NCBI GenBank assembly: GCA_964441265.1
Contig: CAYYKJ010000015.1
Location: forward strand, 1-26,737
Source of the DNA: JAFGDH01 sp964441265
Lineage (GTDB): Archaea > Aenigmatarchaeota > Aenigmatarchaeia > QMZP01 > QMZT01
Length of the DNA: 26,737 nt
Reading direction: 5' to 3'
The notes beneath the pieces were generated by a model. It searched no databases. It was given only the letters and a program-made list of their open reading frames with translations, and had not been told where the DNA came from. A program made the position numbers and the translations under genes. Shown piece by piece: positions 21,292-26,737 of the stretch. Each line of letters opens with the position of its first letter. Within the stretch, counting starts at the first letter, position 1.

Positions 21292-22512
21292 ATGTCCATT
21301 ACGGCAAGAGCAGAAAAATACATCGACAGGGAAACAGAGAACATACTATCCAGCTTAAAGAAGAAATCGGTGGAGAAAGGACTGTGCAGAATTCTGAAAA
21401 CGAACATAGGAGATGACATAGGCCTGGAGGATTTAAGGCTCTGGAAGAAGGGGAAGAAGGATTATTACTACATGATAGGCCGGACTAACAGCGGCAACGG
21501 ACTTGGAGCCAGGGTTCCGTCAGACCATCCGCACATAACCAGAACGAAATCGGAATTCATAGTGAGGTATACAGAGAAGGGACACACGGATATCGATTAC
21601 GATCTCGGAACGAGCGATCATTACATTACCTTTTCGATAGGCCATCATGGAGAATACATACTTTCTGCTGACCTGAAAAGGAACCCCAGGCTGGAGAAAA
21701 AGCAGAGAGACGTCCTGAGGGAGGTGGGGTGGCTCGTCACCGGGGCTCTCGAGGAGGAAACCATAGCGCACAAGGACAGTATGTACCGGAAAGGCATGAA
21801 AAAAACCCTCAAAGAGGCGAGGAGAATCCAGAGATCCACCATACCTGACAGGAACCCGGAACTGGAGGGATTCGATATAGACGGGGGCGTGAGATGGAAA
21901 TACGAGGTCGGGGGAGATTATTACGATTTCCTCAAAATCGGCGATAAAGTGAGACTAGCCATAGCGGACGTCGCAGGCAAGGGAATCACGGCAGCGAACA
22001 TCGCATCCTCCATACACACGGCATTCCACATGAACACCGACCGGAAACTCAAGGAATTCGCAGAGAGGCTGAATTCCTACATAAACGAACATTATTTCAG
22101 AAAGACGAACAAATTCGCAACGGGCGTGTTCGGTGATCTGAAGGTGTCCGGGAAGAAGGGAAAGCTCAGATACGTGAACGCGGGACACCAGTATCCAATA
22201 TTATTTTCTGATAAAGGGACCGAGGAGATAATGGACAACGACCTCGCCATGGGATTCATGAAAGGTACACGTTACATGGAAAGAAACGTGGAATTGGACA
22301 AAGGTAGCGGACTCTTACTTTATACGGACGGTGTAGCGGATGCGTCTAAAGATGATGACGTCATGTACGAGGAACGACTGAAGGAGGCCATAATGGACTA
22401 CAGGAAACTTCCCGCGGGAGAAATGGGGAAAAAGATAATAGAAGAAATTAGGAGTGACTACAGACACAACAGGGACGACAAGACCTGGGTGGTTCTCAAG
22501 AATCTCTACTGA
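21292..22512 (+). CDS. PP2C/SpoIIE-family serine phosphatase
   Basis: 406 residues from the ATG at 21292, chosen because GGTG lies 7 bases before it; the ATG at 21286 is too close to that site. The first 150 residues form a GAF-like alpha/beta sensor region; a helical linker (about 155-185, basic) resembles the switch helix of RsbU-type phosphatases. The phosphatase domain has metal-binding GGDYYDF (about 207-213), ADVAGKG (about 225-231), NAGHQYP, TDGVADAS (about 345-352) and the last metal pair in RDDKTWVVL. These enzymes dephosphorylate serine on anti-sigma antagonists in bacteria. Archaea lack sigma factors, so the target here is unknown. The end overlaps the converging Cbf5 gene by 7 bases. 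Confidence 0.92.
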   Translation: MSITARAEKYIDRETENILSSLKKKSVEKGLCRILKTNIGDDIGLEDLRLWKKGKKDYYYMIGRTNSGNGLGARVPSDHPHITRTKSEFIVRYTEKGHTDIDYDLGTSDHYITFSIGHHGEYILSADLKRNPRLEKKQRDVLREVGWLVTGALEEETIAHKDSMYRKGMKKTLKEARRIQRSTIPDRNPELEGFDIDGGVRWKYEVGGDYYDFLKIGDKVRLAIADVAGKGITAANIASSIHTAFHMNTDRKLKEFAERLNSYINEHYFRKTNKFATGVFGDLKVSGKKGKLRYVNAGHQYPILFSDKGTEEIMDNDLAMGFMKGTRYMERNVELDKGSGLLLYTDGVADASKDDDVMYEERLKEAIMDYRKLPAGEMGKKIIEEIRSDYRHNRDDKTWVVLKNLY

Positions 22513-23258
22513 TTGAAAACTCTGTCGGCCTTTATCCTGCTGCCCGTCACGCTGCCCAGAGCGATTATTTTTCCTTTTTTGTCGAATATACCGAAAACCC
22601 CGTTCTTGGGTTTCTCTCCCAAGTCCACTGGAACACCGTTCCTGATCTCTTCCACGGATGAATTTTCCACCGTGACCTTCTCCACGCCTATGCGTTCGAG
22701 TACGCTCTCCAGTGTCAGGAGGTCCATCTTCTTTATCCTGTCGATTTTCTTTGACTCTTCGACGGAGAACGGGCCCACGGATATCCTCCGTAGTTCCTTC
22801 ATGTGAGCCCCCGTACCGATGCATTCGCCCAGGTCGTGAACCAGCTTCCTTATGTATGTCCCGGCCTCACACTTGACCCTGAAACCCACCTCTCTCTTTT
22901 TTTTATCGAGAATGTTGAAAGAATAAACCTTCCTTTTCCTGGGCCTTCTCGCTACCCTGGAGCGGACCGGAGGGGTCTGGGTTATGGTCCCGGTATATTT
23001 CTTCACGCACTCCTTCAAATATCCGCTCTTGGCGTCCCCGTGGAGCAGCATGACCCCTTCGTATTCCTTGTCCATGCCCATCAGAACCGGCATGGCCTTT
23101 CTGGACTCCCCCAGTGCGATCACCATCAACCCGGTTACGTTCGGATCAAGCGTTCCCGTGTGGCCCGCCTTGTCCACCCCGAACCGATCGGCAACCCTTT
23201 CCACACAGTCAAAAGAGGTGATTCCCCGGGGTTTGTCAACCAAAGCGACAAGTCTCAT
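22506..23258 (-). CDS. cbf5: Cbf5/TruB-family pseudouridine synthase with PUA-like end
   Basis: 250 residues from the ATG at 23258; the longer frame upstream lies inside the eS1 gene. Catalytic aspartate D38 in AGHTGTLDPNVTG; RNA-binding YEGVMLLHGDAKSGY; TQTPPVRSRVARRPRKRKVY is the Cbf5/dyskerin phrase; CEAGTYIRKLVHDLGE is the domain 2 signature. The last 70 residues (VENSSVEEIRNGVPV to FDKKGKIIALGSV) are a PUA domain. Isomerises uridine in rRNA or tRNA, normally guided by H/ACA RNAs with Nop10, Gar1 and L7Ae. The protein lacks the N-terminal extension found in most archaeal Cbf5, which wraps around the PUA domain. It follows eS1 with a 32-base gap, likely in the same operon. Confidence 0.9.
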   Translation of the reverse strand: MRLVALVDKPRGITSFDCVERVADRFGVDKAGHTGTLDPNVTGLMVIALGESRKAMPVLMGMDKEYEGVMLLHGDAKSGYLKECVKKYTGTITQTPPVRSRVARRPRKRKVYSFNILDKKKREVGFRVKCEAGTYIRKLVHDLGECIGTGAHMKELRRISVGPFSVEESKKIDRIKKMDLLTLESVLERIGVEKVTVENSSVEEIRNGVPVDLGEKPKNGVFGIFDKKGKIIALGSVTGSRIKADRVFNQ

Positions 23259-23290
23259 TATATCCGATTGTATTCGGAGAATAAAATCAT

Positions 23291-24052
23291 TTATTCGTTT
23301 TCCTTTTTCCCGGCAGATTTCTTTTCCCTGTCCTCTCCAGGTGCCGGCTTTTTCTCTTCCCTCGGGGCATTCGTCCTTGCGGCCTTGGATTCGCCGGGCT
23401 TCAGAACCTTCATCTTCTCTATCTCGAAGAACCTGACCGGATAGAGCTTGCTCACACTTTTCTTTATCTGCATCTGCATCTGGGTGCTGATTATCTTGCG
23501 GAGGAACTCGCTCAGGGAGCATGAAGATGCCAGTTCGTTCACCTGCTTCACCATCAGGTTCCTTGCCTTTCCCATCACGTTCGCCGCCGCCTTGCCGTTG
23601 AGAACGGAGAGAGCAGTAACCTTAAGAACCCACCCGTCCTTTGTGGTTGCGTCGAAAATCATCTGTACCTTCCTGTTCCTTTTCCTTACCATTCTCATTA
23701 CGTGCTGCCTGACGACCTCGAAACCGTTGAACCTCGTGTGGGCGTTCTTGTCCTCCACCCTCTCTATGAGAAACTTCATTTTCATGTGATCTTTGTGGGA
23801 ATCCCCGGTTATGTCGGAAACCGACACCTCTATGTTCCTGCCCTTCAGATTCTTCGGGTCGGTGGTGGGCGTCTGGGCAAGGTAAACCTCCGCAAAATTG
23901 GGAGGGGCCAGAACGTTGAACCAGTCCTTGCCTTTCCATTTCTTAACCACAATCTTCTTTTCCTCGGCATCAGCGCTGACTTCATCAACCTTGGCGCTGT
24001 CCTTGGTTACCTTCTCTTCCTTCCTCAGTCTCGGACTGCTTTTCATTCCCAT
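23291..24052 (-). CDS. rps3ae: Small-subunit ribosomal protein eS1 (S3Ae)
   Basis: 253 residues. The family phrase KKWKGKDWFNVLAPPNFAEVYLAQTP begins at residue about 37, followed by HTRFNGFEVVRQHVMRMVRKR and ISTQMQMQIKKSVSKLYPVRFFEIEK. The first 36 residues are a charged extension. The C-terminal 35 residues are a Lys/Glu/Pro tail. The start is supported by a strong GGAGGAG seven bases before the ATG, inside the upstream DHH gene, so the two genes overlap by 68 bases. DHH nuclease genes next to S3Ae are a known archaeal arrangement. Binds near the mRNA exit of the 30S subunit. Confidence 0.94.
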   Translation of the reverse strand: MGMKSSPRLRKEEKVTKDSAKVDEVSADAEEKKIVVKKWKGKDWFNVLAPPNFAEVYLAQTPTTDPKNLKGRNIEVSVSDITGDSHKDHMKMKFLIERVEDKNAHTRFNGFEVVRQHVMRMVRKRNRKVQMIFDATTKDGWVLKVTALSVLNGKAAANVMGKARNLMVKQVNELASSCSLSEFLRKIISTQMQMQIKKSVSKLYPVRFFEIEKMKVLKPGESKAARTNAPREEKKPAPGEDREKKSAGKKENE

Positions 24053-25601
24053 TTTCGTTCTCCTCCGATGAAAATTTCGAGAGGTCTATCGGTTCCTTTC
24101 CCCCGGATTCCTTATTTTTGTTGTCATATATTATAAAGTTATCCTTTTTTATTGTTTCCTCTCCGGACTCTGCTTTATCCACCTTATCTTCATCATCATT
24201 TTTATTTGTCAGCACGCCCTCGGCCATGCTTATGAACCTCTCCTCGTTTCCCGCGGGTATGGTGGCCCCGGAGGCCCCCTTGTGGCCTCCCCCCTCCGTG
24301 CCGAACTCGGAGGCAATCGTGTTCATAATCTCGTTGAGGTGGACTCCCTGCTCCACCAGCCCGTCACTGGCCCTCGCGGATATCTTTATGCCCCTTTCCG
24401 AATTCGCCAGGCCGAACAGGGGTTTTTCGGGAAGGATACCGGAATGGTTAACCGTGGATATGGCGTTGGATATTATGTGCTCGGATATCACGTCCCCCGC
24501 CAGTATGTAAACCCCGTTCAGCATCCTTACCTTATCTGTCTTCTTCCTTATCTGCTCGTGTATCCATGATATGGCCCTTCCTATCTGCCTCCTGTATTTC
24601 ACCAGCAGTTTTTCCACCTCGGGAAAGGCCTCTTTCTCGTCCAGGCAAACCATGACCCCTAAGCTCGCCCTGTCCATCTTCCCGCAAGCGTTGAGGATGG
24701 TGGCGAACTCGTTGGCGTCCCTGAATATCCCCGGCTTGTCGGGAAGGTCATAGACGTCCCCGAAAATCACGTCGGGCTCCTTGAGACCCTCCCTTATTCT
24801 CTCCTTTATTATCCCGGTGGCCAGCTTTTTCTGCTGGTCCGTGTCGAGGTCGGATATGGTGTTCCATTCCCCGTCCTCCTTCTTTACCGGTATCCCTATG
24901 TCCATGAGGAACTGCACGGCAGCGGACTCGGAGCCGGATATACCCGGTATGTAGGGGTCTATGGAATACTGGAGCGCCTTGTGCAAGGGGCGTGAGTATC
25001 TCCCCCACAACCTGATGCCCTTGGAGACCCTGATCTTTCCCTGGGATTCGGCATCCTTGAGTATCTCCCTGTTGAGTCCGTTCAGCCCCCAGTCCTTCCC
25101 GACAGAATCTATCTGGGAATCCCCGATCGCCCCCACGATGGCGAGGGCGCTCAGGTCCTTGTTCATGACGCTCATGGTCCTAGCCATAAGGTAGGTCACG
25201 CCGGCCCCGGCTATGTTGCCGTCTATCCCGGAAGATATGGAGTTTATCTCGATCATGTTTCCCCCGGGGGTTCCCTCAGGCTGGTGGTGATCGCATATTA
25301 TGACCCTGGAATCCTTCAGATATTTTTTGATATCGTCCAGATAGCCGGATCCCAGGTCGAGGAATATCACGGCGTCCCTCTTCTCGTCCCTGATTTCCGA
25401 AAGCAGCTCCTCGCTCATCTGCTGAACGAAGGAGAGATGGAAATCCTTGCCATCCCTGACCAGGGCCCTGGTTATTATAGCGGCAGATGATATCCCGTCT
25501 GCGTCATAATGGGATACCACCCTTATCTGCCCCGGACACGAATCTATGACCTCTTTGGCCTTTCTGGCCTTCTTTATCATTTCCTGAAGCTTTTCTATCA
25601 T
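23985..25601 (-). CDS. DHH-family RecJ-like single-strand exonuclease
   Basis: 538 residues from the ATG at 25601. DHH motifs: HYDADG at 31-36, LDLGSG with D82, DHH at 104-106 and GAIGDS with D161; the DHHA1 motif GGGHKGASGA lies near 440. These make a two-metal phosphoesterase core like bacterial RecJ, archaeal GAN and Cdc45. Probable roles are replication-fork processing, repair or RNA turnover. After the DHHA1 domain an acidic, low-complexity tail of about 80 residues follows (ENENGNEKQSETEEGREG), unusual for the family. The tail overlaps the start of eS1 by 68 bases in another frame. Gene order with eS1 and Cbf5 indicates an operon. Confidence 0.9.
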   Translation of the reverse strand: MIEKLQEMIKKARKAKEVIDSCPGQIRVVSHYDADGISSAAIITRALVRDGKDFHLSFVQQMSEELLSEIRDEKRDAVIFLDLGSGYLDDIKKYLKDSRVIICDHHQPEGTPGGNMIEINSISSGIDGNIAGAGVTYLMARTMSVMNKDLSALAIVGAIGDSQIDSVGKDWGLNGLNREILKDAESQGKIRVSKGIRLWGRYSRPLHKALQYSIDPYIPGISGSESAAVQFLMDIGIPVKKEDGEWNTISDLDTDQQKKLATGIIKERIREGLKEPDVIFGDVYDLPDKPGIFRDANEFATILNACGKMDRASLGVMVCLDEKEAFPEVEKLLVKYRRQIGRAISWIHEQIRKKTDKVRMLNGVYILAGDVISEHIISNAISTVNHSGILPEKPLFGLANSERGIKISARASDGLVEQGVHLNEIMNTIASEFGTEGGGHKGASGATIPAGNEERFISMAEGVLTNKNDDEDKVDKAESGEETIKKDNFIIYDNKNKESGGKEPIDLSKFSSEENENGNEKQSETEEGREGNQGQRQG

Positions 25602-25748
25602 GAAAACCAACTGCTTTTCCCGACCCGATATAATAAATTGAATGTTTAGATTATTATTGGTTAATCATTGGTCCAAAACCGGCCGGCCGGGAAAAGTGCA
25701 TTTCCTCCCGGAGAATAGATTTTTAATATAATATTCCAAAATATTGGA
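25602..25748. promoter_or_regulatory. Divergent promoter region between the DHH nuclease and metG
   Basis: 147 bases. A TATA-like TTTTTAATATAA at about 25720-25731 lies about 25 bases before the metG ATG, indicating a leaderless message. GC-rich GGCCGGCCGG at 25681-25690 is a further palindrome. Confidence 0.5.
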
Positions 25749-25750
25749 AT
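25733..25750. promoter_or_regulatory. Inverted repeat overlapping the metG start codon
   Basis: ATTCCAA, four bases (AATA), TTGGAAT: a perfect 7-base inverted repeat whose right half contains the first two bases of the metG ATG. On a leaderless message this would cover the transcription start, an ideal place for a repressor. Confidence 0.45.
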
Positions 25751-26737
25751 GGGCAGGAAAAAAGGATTCTACATAACCACTACCATTCCTTATGCCAACG
25801 CTCCGCCCCACATAGGTTTCGCCCTCGAAATCATACAGGCGGACGTGCTTGCACGGAAGGAAAGGCTGAAGGGAAAAGAGGTATTCTTCCTCACGGGTAC
25901 CGACGAGCACGGGACCAAGAACTACCAGACTGCAAAGAAACAGGGCCTCACCCCGCAGGAATTCGTTGACAAGAACGCCGCGTTCTTCCGGGAACTGACG
26001 AAGGTGATGAAGATATCCAATTCTTACTTCATTCGCACGACCGATCAGAAGGTACACTGGCCGGGAGTGCTGGAGATATGGAAAAGCCTCGCTGAGAAAG
26101 GGGACATATACAAGAAGAAGTACGAAGGGTTCTACTGTTCCGGATGCGAGAGGTTCATCACGGAAAGGGACCTGGAGAACGGGAAGTGCCCGAACCATCC
26201 TACTCTGGAGATACAAAAAATCGCGGAGGAGAATTATTTCTTCAAACTCTCGAAATACTCCGGCAAGATCAGGGAGATGGTCAAATCCGATCAACTGGAG
26301 ATATATCCCGAAAAGTGGAAGAACGACTTCCTCGGGCTGATCGAGGACGGGCTGACAGATGTCAGTTTCTCCAGAGACAAGGAGCACCTTCCATGGGGAG
26401 TCCCGGTACCGGGAGATGAAAACCAAATCTTATATGTTTGGTGCGACGCCTTGAGCAACTATCTCACAGGTATAGGATACCCGGACGATAAATATAAAAA
26501 ATATTGGCCCGCCGATATACACGTGGTAGGGAAGGACATGCTCAGGTTCCACGCCGGAATATGGCCCGGCATGTTACTAGGGGCGGGAATCCCTCTCCCG
26601 AAAAAAATCATCGTCCACGGCTTCCTCACTGTGAACGGTCAGAAGATGTCAAAATCACTCGGTAACGTGATTGATCCGATTTATCTTGCGAAAGAATATC
26701 CTCCGGATGCACTGAGATATTTCCTCATCCGAAACAT
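25749..26737 (+). CDS. metG: Methionyl-tRNA synthetase, N-terminal part (runs off the window)
   Basis: 329 codons are present and the frame continues past the end. Class I synthetase charging methionine onto tRNA-Met. The HIGH motif is in PYANAPPHIGFALE (H21-I-G-F24); KMSKS is at 299-303 in NGQKMSKSLGN. The zinc knuckle region reads YCSGCERFITERDL then KCPNHP, and the next phrase ENYFFKLSKYSGKI is that of bacterial Thermus/Bacillus-type enzymes, not the archaeal type with a four-Cys double knuckle. A bacterial-type enzyme in an archaeon points to transfer, as for metK. Leaderless promoter with a start-overlapping palindrome. Confidence 0.95.
   Translation, partial: MGRKKGFYITTTIPYANAPPHIGFALEIIQADVLARKERLKGKEVFFLTGTDEHGTKNYQTAKKQGLTPQEFVDKNAAFFRELTKVMKISNSYFIRTTDQKVHWPGVLEIWKSLAEKGDIYKKKYEGFYCSGCERFITERDLENGKCPNHPTLEIQKIAEENYFFKLSKYSGKIREMVKSDQLEIYPEKWKNDFLGLIEDGLTDVSFSRDKEHLPWGVPVPGDENQILYVWCDALSNYLTGIGYPDDKYKKYWPADIHVVGKDMLRFHAGIWPGMLLGAGIPLPKKIIVHGFLTVNGQKMSKSLGNVIDPIYLAKEYPPDALRYFLIRN

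Noticed and set aside
22506..23522. N-terminal 88-residue extension of Cbf5
   Set aside because: The extension is the antisense-frame reading of the eS1 gene tail, is highly charged nonsense, and the ATG at 23258 starts the conserved domain.
1..26737. CRISPR array or insertion sequence
   Set aside because: No regularly spaced direct repeats, transposase motifs or terminal inverted repeats were seen by eye.

Overview
The window is archaeal chromosome. Evidence: PCNA, RadB, type II methionine aminopeptidase, eS1 (S3Ae), Cbf5-type pseudouridine synthase, archaeal topoisomerase I, Trm-G10-like methyltransferase and Get3/ArsA ATPase. TATA-like boxes lie about 25 bases before many start codons (leaderless transcription), and other genes have GGTG or GGAGG ribosome sites. 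Genes are short and packed, several convergent pairs touch or overlap, and some core proteins are bacterial in type (MetK, MetRS). This suits a small-genome, DPANN-like archaeon, perhaps near Aenigmarchaeota. That placement is inference; no rRNA is present.

Layout. 1-2926: HTH-CBS regulator divergent from SAM synthetase, then methionine aminopeptidase overlapping a 50-residue zinc-ribbon gene. 2954-7247: intron-bearing tRNA-Ser, radB, an AT-rich nucleotidyltransferase, topA and a small EF-Tu domain 2 protein. 7301-9837: intron-bearing tRNA-Leu, a proline-rich protein, intron-bearing tRNA-Gly, a 98-residue protein and a tRNA methyltransferase with an altered catalytic motif. 9868-13194: a surface protein, an OB-fold protein, PCNA and a nitroreductase-family protein. 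13246-16048: an initiator tRNA apparently cut by four introns, a lipoprotein, a winged-helix ORF without a normal start, a P-loop kinase, an unknown protein and an APH-like kinase. 16117-18505: S-adenosylhomocysteinase, then an AT-rich patch with a frameshifted HTH gene, an AbrB-type protein and a lone response regulator. 18506-20689: Get3, a small three-helix membrane protein and an unknown Cys-rich protein. 20748-22512: a 30-residue bS22/mS38-like gene, intron-bearing tRNA-Thr and a PP2C/SpoIIE phosphatase. 22506-26737: Cbf5, eS1, a DHH/RecJ nuclease and the start of MetRS.

Main result: all five tRNA genes found here are interrupted, by about twelve introns in total. Four of the five carry an intron in the T loop at the same place, near positions 58-60. 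The genes were recovered by folding the flanking arms by hand, and ordinary gene finders could miss all of them. A second unexplained signal is a 29-base inverted repeat (GACGGC, 17 bases, GCYGTC, then AT) in three separate intergenic regions.

Functional themes are SAM metabolism (metK, ahcY, a methyltransferase and a CBS regulator that may sense an adenosyl ligand), replication and repair (pcn, radB, topA, DHH nuclease, OB-fold protein), tRNA and ribosome maturation, and a minimal signalling set (CheY-like protein and PP2C phosphatase).
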